DNA of 64,000 nucleotides from an uncultured Aquimonas sp. (GTDB taxonomy: Bacteria > Pseudomonadota > Gammaproteobacteria > Xanthomonadales > Xanthomonadaceae), in contig NZ_CALART010000008.1 of the NCBI RefSeq assembly GCF_937888285.1, forward strand, positions 99,499 through 163,498, read 5' to 3'. Positions 17,600 through 26,391 of the stretch are shown piece after piece (position 1 is the stretch's first letter; every line of letters starts with the position of its first letter). The notes under the pieces are model-generated. The model did no database searches and was not told the origin of the DNA. It worked only from the letters and a program-made list of their open reading frames with translations. Both the position numbers and the translations under genes were made by a program.

Positions 17600-19231
17600 T
17601 CAGATATTCGCTCGCGCACGGAGCGCGCGAATGCCCTCGGAGAAGCGCTTGAGCGTGGGCGTGCAGTCGCCGGGCGGCAGCAGCAGCTCGATCAGCTCGA
17701 AGCGGCCGCGGCGGCTGAAGGCGGTGTCCAACGCCGCCGCCAGCTCGGCGCGCGTGCGCACTCGATGGCCATGGCCGCCCAGGGTTTCGGCCAACTCGGC
17801 ATAGCGCCAGTCGCCGAGATCGGCGCAGCGCGACTCCGGCTGGAAGGCGCGGATCATCTCCCAGCTCTGGTTGTTCAGCACGATGACAATCGGGTCGAGG
17901 CCGTAGCGGCGGCAGTTGCCGAGCTCCCAGCCGCTCATCTGGAAGGCGCCGTCACCGACCAGGATCAACGGCCGCTCGCCGCTGGTGGCCTGCATGCCGA
18001 TGCCGGCCGGCACGCCGAAGCCCATCGAGGCGTAGTAGCCGGGCGCGACCAGCGGCGCCGGTTTCAGCTCCATCGCCGCGAACAGGCAGTCGCCGATGTC
18101 CGAGGCGATCGGCGGGGTGCCGTGGCGCTCGAAACAGGCGTTCAGCGCCGGCGCCAGATCGGCGGCGCGCAGGGCTCTGTCGTCGACCGCGAACGGAGCT
18201 TCAGCCCGCACCTGCGGCACGACGCGGTGCCAGAGGCGCTGCTGCGGGACACGCGCGAGCAGCGCATCGACCAGTGCCGCCAGCGGAATATCGTGATGGA
18301 CGTGGTAGCCGACGCGCGCCTCGCGGTGGGCGGCGATCAGGGCGCGCCGGAAGTCGATGCGCTCGGCGCTGACGCCGAAATTGCTGTCGGAAAGGATCGC
18401 GCCGAGCATCACCGGCAGGCCGGAGTCGTCCAGCAGGCGGCTCACAGCGGGATCGCCGGCGATGCCGAGATAGGTGCCGTCGACGTCCAGCCCCGCCCGG
18501 CTCAGCAGGCCGCGGCCCATGAAGGTGGTCAGCACCGGCAGCTGCAGACGCCTTGCCAGCTCGGCGACCTTGGCCTCCAGATGGAAGCGCCGCACCTCGA
18601 CATCGACCACCAGCACCGGCGCACGCGCGGATTCGATCTTCGCCAGCCATTCCTGCGCGCATTCGTCGACCGCGGCCTGCTCGAACGCGCTGGGCGGCAG
18701 CATCGGCACCGCCGCCATCGGGCGGTCCGCCATGTCGCGCGGAACCTCGATCAGGACCGGCTGCGAGAACTCGCGGCAGCTGCGCAGCACGCGCGCGATC
18801 TGCTCCGGCGCGCTGGCCGCATCGCTGAGGCGAACGCGATCACAGGTGATTTCCTCATAGATCCGCCACTGCGAATCCAGATGCCGCACCTGGTGGTGCA
18901 GCACCAGCCCCGCACGGCCTTCCAGCTCGCCCGGACAGCCGGCCAGCACCACCAGCGGCGAGCGCTCGGCGTAGGCGCCGGCAACCGCATTGACCACGTT
19001 CAAGGCACCGGCACCGTAGGTCACCGCGATGACGCCGAGGCCGAGGTTCATGCGCGCCGCGGCATCGGCGGCGAAGCCCAGCGAGGGCTCGTGGCTCAGC
19101 GCGTACAGGGGCAGGATGCCGCTGGCCTCGATGTGCCGGAACAGCGGCAGGATGAAGTCACCGGGGATCCCGAAGATCTCGCGGGCGCCATGGCGCTTCA
19201 GGGCGTGCAGCAGTTCGAGGGAAAGAGACAT
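17600..19231 (-). CDS. Thiamine-diphosphate 2-oxoacid decarboxylase (phenylpyruvate/indolepyruvate type)
   Basis: A 543-aa ThDP enzyme expected to decarboxylate an aromatic 2-oxo acid to the aldehyde. The N-terminal domain has the catalytic-Glu region ALSHEPSLGFAADAAARM and YGAGALNVVNAVAGAYAERS. The C-terminal domain has the ThDP motif VGDGAFQMSGWELGNCRRYG ending in LNNQSWE. Length and layout fit pyruvate/indolepyruvate/phenylpyruvate decarboxylases rather than acetolactate synthase; the substrate is inferred. It is transcribed toward hemN with its own FNR-like box, so it is probably expressed anaerobically, perhaps in aromatic amino acid breakdown. Confidence 0.88.
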   Translation of the reverse strand: MSLSLELLHALKRHGAREIFGIPGDFILPLFRHIEASGILPLYALSHEPSLGFAADAAARMNLGLGVIAVTYGAGALNVVNAVAGAYAERSPLVVLAGCPGELEGRAGLVLHHQVRHLDSQWRIYEEITCDRVRLSDAASAPEQIARVLRSCREFSQPVLIEVPRDMADRPMAAVPMLPPSAFEQAAVDECAQEWLAKIESARAPVLVVDVEVRRFHLEAKVAELARRLQLPVLTTFMGRGLLSRAGLDVDGTYLGIAGDPAVSRLLDDSGLPVMLGAILSDSNFGVSAERIDFRRALIAAHREARVGYHVHHDIPLAALVDALLARVPQQRLWHRVVPQVRAEAPFAVDDRALRAADLAPALNACFERHGTPPIASDIGDCLFAAMELKPAPLVAPGYYASMGFGVPAGIGMQATSGERPLILVGDGAFQMSGWELGNCRRYGLDPIVIVLNNQSWEMIRAFQPESRCADLGDWRYAELAETLGGHGHRVRTRAELAAALDTAFSRRGRFELIELLLPPGDCTPTLKRFSEGIRALRARANI

Positions 19232-19292
19232 GTCGGGGTGATGCCGGGCTGCGATAGAGCCCGGATCGTCGGCCCATGCGCGGCAAACCGCC

Positions 19293-19306
19293 CTGACTCA
19301 GATCAG
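19293..19306 (-). promoter_or_regulatory. FNR-like box upstream of the decarboxylase
   Basis: CTGACTCAGATCAG keeps both TGA/TCA cores and matches the consensus at seven of ten positions. Its centre is 68.5 bp from the decarboxylase start. The class II -10 position reads GACGAT. It sits in the 76-bp gap before the chemoreceptor stop. Confidence 0.55.
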
Positions 19307-19307
19307 T

Positions 19308-22184
19308 TCATGCGGGAGCGAAGCGCATTGCCCTGGACTGCCCAGACGCCTCGCTCTCCACGCTCAAGGCCGCGAGCATCTGCATCAACTGCTCGGCCTC
19401 CTGCTGCATTTCTCCTGCGGCTGCAGCGGACTCTTCCGCGAGGCCGGCGTTCTGCTGCGTCAGCCCATCAAGATCCAAAATCGCATGATTGACCTGCTCG
19501 ATACCGCTGGCCTGTTCGCGCGCCGCGCCGGCGATTTCAACCACGGCCTGCTGCAATGCTGAAAGTGCCGCCTGCACACGCCCCAGATCGGCGGCTGTTG
19601 CATCGACCCGCCGCGCGCCGCTGCGGGTGTCCGCCCGCGCGGCATCCACCAACCCGCGAATCTGGGCCGCGCCCTCGCGCGCTCTGCCCGCCAGACCCCG
19701 AACCTCCGTGGCCACCACCGCGAAGCCCCGCCCCTGTTCACCGGCACGCGCGGCCTCGACAGCAGCATTCAGCGCCAGCAGGTTGGTCTGGAAGGCGATA
19801 CCTTCGATCAACTCGACGGCAGCCGCGATCGCGTCCGAGGAACTCAGGCTGCGCTGCATGGCGTCGCGAACCTGGCCCATGGACTGGGCACAGTCGGCCG
19901 TCAGCGCCTGCACCGCGTCTGCCTGATGCCGTACTTGCTCCGCCTGTTCATCGGCCTGGCGAACGCTGGAGGCCAACTCCTCCATCGCGGCCGCGGTTTC
20001 CTCCAGCGACGCCGCTTGCTGCTGCGAGCGTCCATTGAGCTGATCGCTGCCCTCGCTCATCCGTCCGCTGCCTTGCGCTACAGTCAAAGCAGTTTCCTGG
20101 GCTCGACGAACCAGGTTGGACAGGCTCTCAACAGCCTGATTGAAGTCAACCCTGAGCGCTTCGAACTGCCCCTGCAGGGGCTCGCGTATCGGCGAATCCA
20201 GTCGACCATCCGCCAGAGCTTCCGCCGCGGCCGAAATTCGGCGTACGGCCTCTGCCAGCGCAAGACTGGCACGGTCGACATCGGACTCGATAGCGCCGAA
20301 AGCGCCCTCACTGCGTCGCTCAACGCGGCCACCAAAGCGCCCTTGAGCCAGATCTGAAAGCAGCGCTCCCACTGTGTGTAGGCTGTCATCAAGCGTAGAA
20401 AGCGTCGCGTTGACTTGGGATCGCAGCTCTCCACTCACACGCTCCGAGAGCCGCACCTTGAGGTCGCCTGCGGCCAAGCCCTGCATGACCCCGGCGAGTT
20501 CTCGCATGTTGAAGTCGAGCGCTTGAACGGCTTCATTGGTTCGGCGCTTCAGGAGATCGAGATCACCACTCAGGCTGTCGGTGATCCGTCGCCCCATGTC
20601 CCCCTCGGCGACGCCATTCATTACATCGTTGACTGCCGCCAGCGACCGCTCGACCTGATTCAAACTGAGGTCCGCCAGCCGGCACAGGTCGGAGAGCTCG
20701 TCGCCGCGATCGGGAAGATCGACACGCGTATGGAAGTCCCCACGGACAGCAACGCCTTGCAGCACCTGCCCGACAGCGGAGATCCCCTTCAAGAGACGAG
20801 CCTGCAAGCGCCAGACAAGCGCGGTGGCGAGTGCAAGAGCCGCTGCGATGGCAGACCCCGAAAACAAAGCAAGCAGAAAGCTCTGGCGCTCCCGCTGGCG
20901 AGCTTCCTTCTGCCACGCGTCCGCGTCCTCGCTCAGCAACGAGCCCAAGCGGTCCATCCATGCGGTGTAGCCGCTGAACGCTGGTGCACGCAGTTCGGGC
21001 GCCGCAGCATGTCCCGCCGCCTGTCGAAACTCCTGCGTCGACTGCAGACCAGTGTCCATCAACGCATCGAAGCCGCTGCGCGCCAGCCGATCGAGAGCAG
21101 CGCGCGCGGTAATTCGGGCCGCATCGCGCACAGCCGACCTGGCGTCTAGCTGCGCAGCCGCACTCGGCCCTTCCGCGAGAACTTGCTGGAGCGTGCCGCG
21201 CTCGAGGGCGATGGCCTCCAGAAGACGCGCCTTGTCGAGCAGACGCAGGGCCGAGCGCTGATCCGACGCCTCCTGAAAAGCAAGCGCTTCAGTGGTGATT
21301 TGCTCAAGTACGGCGTCCACCAGTCGAGTGTAGGCGGCAAGGAGCTCGCTCCCCTGAAGCACGCCGGCATCGACTTGAGCTCTCAGGCCCATCACATCCT
21401 GGGTCGTGCGACACGACGATCGCCGGCATGACTCGTCCAAAGCCTCCCGGGCGGCACGCATTGCATCCAGGCCCGGCTCGTCTTTGGCGGTCGCGTACCC
21501 TGCACTCCGTCCGCGCTCTCTCTGCAGGGCCTGAAGAGTATCGAGGCTCGATGCCCACTGATTGACGGTCTCAGCGGCCCGTCCAGCGTCGACGTAAGAC
21601 GACCACAAGCGACGCGCGCTGTCGCCGCTCAGCACCACCAGCAGCAGCATGATTGGCATACCGGCCACGAGCAACTGGGTCAAAAGCTTGGGCCTCCACC
21701 GCGTTTGCCGCCGCCAGAGTGAACCAAGAACAGAACGACGGGGCAGGATATGGCCGCCTTCCACCCTCGCATCGCCGCGAGCTACCTGGCCGAACTGCGC
21801 CTCGATCTGTCGCAGGTTGATGCCGGCAGGGACGGCCCGTCGCACCGACACGTAGCCCACGAGTCGATCGCCTTCAAACTTGGGCGACACATTGGCTTCG
21901 ACCCAGTAGGCATCCCCATTCTTGCAGCGGTTCTTGACCAGGCCACGCCAGCAGCGGCCGGCCTTGAGCTGCTTCCACATGTCGTCGAACACCGCTTCCG
22001 GCATGTCGGGATGGCGGACGATGTTGTGGGCCTGACCGATCAACTCGGCCCTTTCGAAGCCCGAGTAGTGGACGAAGTCGTCGTTGACTTCGAGGATCCG
22101 ACCCTTGGGATCCGTGGTGGAAGAGAGAATGGCATCCCGCGCGATCTCGACCACGCGATCCGTAATGGGCAGGTTGCGACGCAT
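19308..22184 (-). CDS. PAS-NIT methyl-accepting chemotaxis receptor
   Basis: A 958-aa chemoreceptor. The N-terminal Aer-type PAS domain (MRRNLPITDRVVEIARDAIL start, NIVRHPDMPEAVFDDMW, CKNGDAYWVEANV) is followed by a membrane segment (LLTQLLVAGMPIMLLLVVL). A ~250-residue periplasmic helical region carries LQALQRERGRSAGYA and LLEAIALERGTLQQVL, the repeated ERG motifs of the nitrate/nitrite-sensing NIT domain. A second membrane segment, HAMP-like helices and a signalling tip (EAARAGEQGRGFAVVATEVR) follow. It likely steers cells by nitrate/nitrite outside and redox state inside. The start at 22184 matches Aer-like proteins; the 66-codon extension upstream covers an FNR box. Confidence 0.9.
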   Translation of the reverse strand: MRRNLPITDRVVEIARDAILSSTTDPKGRILEVNDDFVHYSGFERAELIGQAHNIVRHPDMPEAVFDDMWKQLKAGRCWRGLVKNRCKNGDAYWVEANVSPKFEGDRLVGYVSVRRAVPAGINLRQIEAQFGQVARGDARVEGGHILPRRSVLGSLWRRQTRWRPKLLTQLLVAGMPIMLLLVVLSGDSARRLWSSYVDAGRAAETVNQWASSLDTLQALQRERGRSAGYATAKDEPGLDAMRAAREALDESCRRSSCRTTQDVMGLRAQVDAGVLQGSELLAAYTRLVDAVLEQITTEALAFQEASDQRSALRLLDKARLLEAIALERGTLQQVLAEGPSAAAQLDARSAVRDAARITARAALDRLARSGFDALMDTGLQSTQEFRQAAGHAAAPELRAPAFSGYTAWMDRLGSLLSEDADAWQKEARQRERQSFLLALFSGSAIAAALALATALVWRLQARLLKGISAVGQVLQGVAVRGDFHTRVDLPDRGDELSDLCRLADLSLNQVERSLAAVNDVMNGVAEGDMGRRITDSLSGDLDLLKRRTNEAVQALDFNMRELAGVMQGLAAGDLKVRLSERVSGELRSQVNATLSTLDDSLHTVGALLSDLAQGRFGGRVERRSEGAFGAIESDVDRASLALAEAVRRISAAAEALADGRLDSPIREPLQGQFEALRVDFNQAVESLSNLVRRAQETALTVAQGSGRMSEGSDQLNGRSQQQAASLEETAAAMEELASSVRQADEQAEQVRHQADAVQALTADCAQSMGQVRDAMQRSLSSSDAIAAAVELIEGIAFQTNLLALNAAVEAARAGEQGRGFAVVATEVRGLAGRAREGAAQIRGLVDAARADTRSGARRVDATAADLGRVQAALSALQQAVVEIAGAAREQASGIEQVNHAILDLDGLTQQNAGLAEESAAAAGEMQQEAEQLMQMLAALSVESEASGQSRAMRFAPA

Positions 22185-22242
22185 GGCTGGCGATCCGCTG
22201 GAAAGTCGCTGCAGAGACTCCGCGCGGCCCGGAAGGCCCACG

Positions 22243-22256
22243 CTGATGCGGATCAA
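22243..22256 (-). promoter_or_regulatory. FNR box between the chemoreceptor and TDT genes
   Basis: CTGATGCGGATCAA matches the consensus at nine of ten positions. The centre is 65.5 bp from the chemoreceptor start and 111.5 bp from the divergent TDT gene, so spacing favours the chemoreceptor as the target; both may be affected. Confidence 0.65.
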
Positions 22257-22360
22257 GTCGGCGACATCGGCCACGTAGGGGCATTCCCCACAGCCGTCGA
22301 GACCTGCCGAGCAAACGGGGCCGCTGCTAGTCTTCGCATCCGCTTCCTGATTCGGCACGC

Positions 22361-23413
22361 ATGGACACTGCGTTCGTCGCACCTCTGCCGCGGCCGGGTC
22401 TGGCCGGACTGCACCCCGGCAACTTCGCCCTGGTGATGGCTACAGGTATCCTCAGCCTGGGCTTTGGGCTGTTGGGGCATGCGTCCCTCGCAAACGCACT
22501 GTTCGCGATCGGACTGGCCGCCTGGATGATCCTGGTCTGCCTGAGCGCGGCACGCGCGATCCGCCACTTCGGAGCCGTTCGCGACGATCTGCTGAACCCG
22601 AAAATGGTCTTCGGCTTCTTCACCCTCGTGGCGGCCACCAGTCTCGTCGGGCAGATGCTGCTGGCGCGTGGCGAGGTTGAACTGGCGATGGCCTGCTGGG
22701 GCCTCGCCTTTGGCGCCTGGTGCCTGCTGCTGTATCTGGCCTTCAGCGTGCTCACCTTCCTGAGCCACGAGAACAACGTCAACATCATGCACGGCGGTTG
22801 GCTGATCGCCATCGTCGGTACCCAGTCGCTGGTACTGCTGGGCACCGCGCTGGTGCCGCACCTGGGTGCCTACGCCACTTACATGCAGGTCGAGGTGCAC
22901 ATGCTGTGGGGCCTGGGCCTGATGTTCTACGGCATCTTCGTCACCCTGTTCTGCTACCGCATCTTCTTCCTTGCGCTCAAGCCGGACGATGTCGGCCCGC
23001 TGCTGTGGGTGGTGATGGGCGCTGCCGCCATCAGCGCCAATGCCGGCACCCAGCTGATCGCCATTGATCCCGTCCTGCCTTTCCTCAAGGCGCAGCGGCC
23101 CTTCATCGACGGCGTCACCCTGATGCTGTGGGCCTGGGCCACCTGGTGGATTCCGCTGCTGTTCCTGTTCGGGCTGTGGAAGCACGGCGTCAACCGTCGA
23201 CCGCTGCGCTACGAGCCGGTGCTGTGGAGCTTCGTGTTTCCCTTGGGCATGTATGCGGTAGCCAGCGCGCGTCTCGGTCTGGCCGCGGAGTTCCCGCCGC
23301 TGGAATGGATATCGAGATTGATGATCTGGGTAGCGCTCGCGGCCTGGTTGCTCGCGCTGCTGGGGCTGGGGCAGCGCCTGCTGAGGCTCGGCAGCGGACA
23401 CAGGACGGCATAG
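22361..23413 (+). CDS. TDT/SLAC1-family membrane transporter (TehA-like)
   Basis: A 350-aa protein with about ten hydrophobic helices, starting LHPGNFALVMATGILSLGF, the LxPxxFxxvMaTGI pattern of the tellurite-resistance/dicarboxylate transporter family that includes TehA and plant SLAC1 anion channels. The family carries anions or weak acids; the substrate cannot be read from the sequence. Its position inside a nitrate-respiration island makes nitrate, nitrite or a fermentation acid plausible. It diverges from the chemoreceptor and converges on nnrS. Confidence 0.85.
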   Translation: MDTAFVAPLPRPGLAGLHPGNFALVMATGILSLGFGLLGHASLANALFAIGLAAWMILVCLSAARAIRHFGAVRDDLLNPKMVFGFFTLVAATSLVGQMLLARGEVELAMACWGLAFGAWCLLLYLAFSVLTFLSHENNVNIMHGGWLIAIVGTQSLVLLGTALVPHLGAYATYMQVEVHMLWGLGLMFYGIFVTLFCYRIFFLALKPDDVGPLLWVVMGAAAISANAGTQLIAIDPVLPFLKAQRPFIDGVTLMLWAWATWWIPLLFLFGLWKHGVNRRPLRYEPVLWSFVFPLGMYAVASARLGLAAEFPPLEWISRLMIWVALAAWLLALLGLGQRLLRLGSGHRTA

Positions 23414-23508
23414 GCGCGGCGCACGCGATTCGCGGGCAGCCAGGCACAGCGATCTCCTCCGGTCACCAGAGCCGCGGCGCAGTCCGTGCGCAGGTCACGC
23501 CGTGCAGC

Positions 23509-24753
23509 TCACTGCGGCCCGGCGCACCCCCAACCGCGATCACTGCGACGTCGTGCGAGATCGAAGCCAATCCGGACCAGCCACAAGAAATAAGCAAAGG
23601 ACCACAGCAGGCCAGCGCTCCACCACAGCGGCAACAGGGGCCACCCGAAACTGCCGGCCAAAGCCCGCAACCCGGCCGCCAGCAGCAACAGCAAGGCCGC
23701 CCACGGCAGCCAGCGGCGTTCATCAAGGACGAACCCCGCGTGGGTGCGACCGGCAATGCACAGCACGGCGAACACGGCGAGCCCCAGCGCGCCCAGCGCA
23801 TGCAGATGCAGGCCGGCGCTAGGCGCGATCGGCGCTCCAAGACGCGCAGCGCCCTCCATAAGGTAGCCAAGGCCCAGCAGCCAGGGCAGGCCGTACAGCA
23901 TCGCCACCCAGCGCCGCAGCAGCACCCGTGTATGCGGCCAGTCGCTGAGCAGGCCCAGGCAGGCCGCGCCCGCGCCGAGCGCCAGCCAGCCTGCAGCCAT
24001 CGGCAGCTCTGCCAGTACCGCCGCTGCGTGCAACGCGATCAATAGCGCCGCTATCTGTCGCCGCGGGGGGCGGGCGAGGTAGTCGGGCTCGGCGCCGGCC
24101 TCCTCCAGATGGCGGTTGACCACGCGCATGGAGATCCGCGCCAGCGTCAGCACGATCAACAGCAGCATGAGATGCAGCAGCAGCCGCAGGCCCTGCAGCG
24201 GATCGGCGAACAGCAGACCGCCCAGGGCCAGGTCGAGGCTGAACGCAGCGCCAGCGATCAACAGCGCCGCAAGAGCGGCCCACAGATCGCGCTGGCGTCG
24301 CGTGGGATCGCGCCAGATGGGGGGCGTGATGAGCGCCAGCAGCCACAGGCACAGCGTGCCCTGCAGCAATGCCAGCGGCCATGCGCCCAGCCCCGGCAGC
24401 AGCAGCACCGCCAGTCGCGCCAGCAGCCACAGCGCGAACAGGAATACGGTCTGCCGACGACCGAAGTCGGCACTCGCAGTGAATTCCGGCACCGCGGTCA
24501 GGACGAAGCCCAGCACCGAGGCGAGCCCGAAGCCGAGCAGCAGCTCATGGGCATGCCAAGCCACCGCGCCACCGGGAAAGACAGGCATCGGCAGCGCACC
24601 CGCCAGCATCGCCAGCCACGCCGGCAGCAGAAGCAACGCCGAAATCGCGGTGGCGAGGAAGAATGGACGGAAGCCGCACTGCCAGAGCGGCCAGCGGAGC
24701 AGCTGCAGGAGGGCGGCGCGAACGGGGCAAGGCAAAGCGCGGGAGCTCAACAT
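23509..24753 (-). CDS. nnrS: NnrS family heme-copper membrane protein
   Basis: A 414-aa protein with roughly twelve hydrophobic segments. NnrS family proteins bind heme and copper and help cells withstand nitric oxide during denitrification. The start GFRPFFLATAISALLLLP and the segment WHAHELLLGFGLASVLGFVL match the NnrS signature (FRPFF...H.HE...G). The ATG at 24753 overlaps the ABC ATPase stop by seven bases, placing nnrS last in the TonB-receptor/ABC operon; the longer open frame to 25422 is antisense-free but non-homologous and rejected. Confidence 0.9.
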   Translation of the reverse strand: MLSSRALPCPVRAALLQLLRWPLWQCGFRPFFLATAISALLLLPAWLAMLAGALPMPVFPGGAVAWHAHELLLGFGLASVLGFVLTAVPEFTASADFGRRQTVFLFALWLLARLAVLLLPGLGAWPLALLQGTLCLWLLALITPPIWRDPTRRQRDLWAALAALLIAGAAFSLDLALGGLLFADPLQGLRLLLHLMLLLIVLTLARISMRVVNRHLEEAGAEPDYLARPPRRQIAALLIALHAAAVLAELPMAAGWLALGAGAACLGLLSDWPHTRVLLRRWVAMLYGLPWLLGLGYLMEGAARLGAPIAPSAGLHLHALGALGLAVFAVLCIAGRTHAGFVLDERRWLPWAALLLLLAAGLRALAGSFGWPLLPLWWSAGLLWSFAYFLWLVRIGFDLARRRSDRGWGCAGPQ

Positions 24754-25607
24754 TCGCTGCGCTCCGGACCGGGAGCAGCGAAGCGCTGCAGGCGGAAGGA
24801 CCCGGCCCATTCGCCACCCTTGCGGGCGTCGCCACCGATCTGTGCGTGTGCACAGGAAGACGCGGCGGCCGCGTGCGCGGGCAGTCCGAAGGCGGCACGA
24901 AACGCAGGCTCGGCCAGCAGGGCCGCCTCCAGCGCCAGTACCTCGGCCTCGCTGCGCGCGGCGGCCGGAGCCTGCGGCTGGAATTGCAGCTGCAGGTAGC
25001 CGGGCTGCCCGCCGAGCACCAGCAGACGATCCGCAAGACGCAAAGCCTCGCGCGGGCTGTGAGTGATCATCAGCAAGCCACAACGCAGGTTCGCGCACTC
25101 CGCCAGCAGCAGGTGCTCCAGTTCGTGGCGCAGGCCGATATCGAGGGCGGCAAAGGGTTCGTCCAACAGCAGCAGCTCGGGCTGCACCACCAGCGCACGC
25201 GCCAGGGCCACGCGACTCTGCATGCCGCCCGAGTGGGCGGCGGGGTACAGCTTCAGGTCGGCCTGCGACAAGCCCAGCCGGAGGCCCATCTCGAGTGCCG
25301 CTGCCGCCCGCGCGGCGCGGCTCAGACCCTGGGCCTGCAGTCCGAGCGCGATGTTGTCCAGAGCACTGCGCCAGGGCAGCAGACGCGGCTGCTGGAACAT
25401 GGCGCCAAGGCGCTGCCAGCACCGCTCGATGCGGCCCTCGTTGGTTTCGAGCAGGCCCGCCACTGCCTGCAGCAGCGTCGATTTGCCGCAGCCCGACGGC
25501 CCCAGCACGGCGATCGACTCGCCCGCCGACAGCGTGAAATCAAGCGGCCACAGCGCCCGGCGCGCGCCGTAGCGATGACCGAATCCGCGGACATCGAGAA
25601 GACTCAT
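24747..25607 (-). CDS. ABC transporter ATPase (nitrate/sulfonate/taurine type)
   Basis: A 286-aa ATPase of the SsuB/TauB/NrtD group. Walker A is GPSGCGKSTLLQAVAGL, the Q-loop region FQQPRLLPWRSALDNI is typical of the group, and Walker B is LLLLDEPFAALD. The signature motif reads AHSGGMQSRVALARAL, with His in place of the usual Leu before SGG. A ~70-residue C-terminal extension is Ala-rich. It pairs with the permease and binding protein encoded just upstream (four-base overlap). Confidence 0.9.
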   Translation of the reverse strand: MSLLDVRGFGHRYGARRALWPLDFTLSAGESIAVLGPSGCGKSTLLQAVAGLLETNEGRIERCWQRLGAMFQQPRLLPWRSALDNIALGLQAQGLSRAARAAAALEMGLRLGLSQADLKLYPAAHSGGMQSRVALARALVVQPELLLLDEPFAALDIGLRHELEHLLLAECANLRCGLLMITHSPREALRLADRLLVLGGQPGYLQLQFQPQAPAAARSEAEVLALEAALLAEPAFRAAFGLPAHAAAASSCAHAQIGGDARKGGEWAGSFRLQRFAAPGPERSEC

Positions 25608-26389
25608 CGCGCCGCCTCGCGCCAGCGTTCGAACTCACGCTTGATTGGCTCCAGCACGGCGTACTCCAGCAGCAGCAGGGCAAGCAGCACGCACAGCACC
25701 CAGGCCAGCGCTGCTTCGGTGTCGAGTTGGGAGCGAGCGTTCGCCAGTGCTGCGCCGATGCCGTCGCTGCTGGCCAGGAGCTCGGCCATCACCGCCACCT
25801 TCCAGCTGGTACCCAGCGCGGTGATCGCCGCCGGAAACAGCCAGGACAGCAGATGCGGCAGACCGACTTCGCGCACCCGCAGGTGCCAGGGCAGTCCGAA
25901 AGCACGGGCCATGTCGGACAGGGGCGCGTCGAGCGTGCGCACACCCTGCAGGGCGGCGCCGAACACCACCGGCAGGGCCGCTGCAGCCACGGTGAAGACC
26001 GGTGTGCCATCGCCGCTGCCCAGCCACAGCAGGGCCAGCACCAGCCAGGCGATCGGTGGCATGCCCAGCAGCACGGTCACCAGCGGCCGCGCGAGCAGGG
26101 CGCCCGCTGGGCTGAGGCCCGCGATCACGCCCAGCGCACTGCCAACACCCAGGGCACAGGCGAAACCCAGCAGCGCCCGTCGTGCGGTGGCAAAGAATTC
26201 CGGCCTCAGCGCTCCGCTGGCCGCCAGCTCGAACAGGCGCGCGAAGGCCTGCAGTGGCGCGGGCAGCAGCAAGGGGCCAAGTGCTTCGGCTGCCAACTGC
26301 CAGGCGGCCAGCAGCAGCACCAGACCCGCGGCGGCGCTCCAGCCGCTCCACAGCCAGTCGATCCAGGCTCTCAGCAGTCGCAGGGTCAT
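25604..26389 (-). CDS. ABC transporter permease (SsuC/TauC type)
   Basis: A 261-aa inner-membrane protein with about six hydrophobic helices. The cytoplasmic coupling loop (AFGLPWHLRVREVGLPHLLS) fits nitrate/sulfonate/taurine permeases, as does ALGTSWKVAVMAELLASSDG. The start at 26389 (MTLRLLRAWIDW) was chosen because the upstream in-frame extension overlaps the binding-protein gene. Substrate unknown. Confidence 0.9.
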   Translation of the reverse strand: MTLRLLRAWIDWLWSGWSAAAGLVLLLAAWQLAAEALGPLLLPAPLQAFARLFELAASGALRPEFFATARRALLGFACALGVGSALGVIAGLSPAGALLARPLVTVLLGMPPIAWLVLALLWLGSGDGTPVFTVAAAALPVVFGAALQGVRTLDAPLSDMARAFGLPWHLRVREVGLPHLLSWLFPAAITALGTSWKVAVMAELLASSDGIGAALANARSQLDTEAALAWVLCVLLALLLLEYAVLEPIKREFERWREAAR

Positions 26390-26391
26390 GC

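Noticed and set aside
17582..19492. 636-aa open frame opposite the decarboxylase gene
   Set aside because: Antisense to a clear ThDP enzyme, repetitive His/Arg/Gln composition, and no plausible start or homology.
24754..25422. N-terminal extension of the nnrS frame
   Set aside because: It overlaps the ABC ATPase gene in another frame, and NnrS homology begins only after the ATG at 24753.
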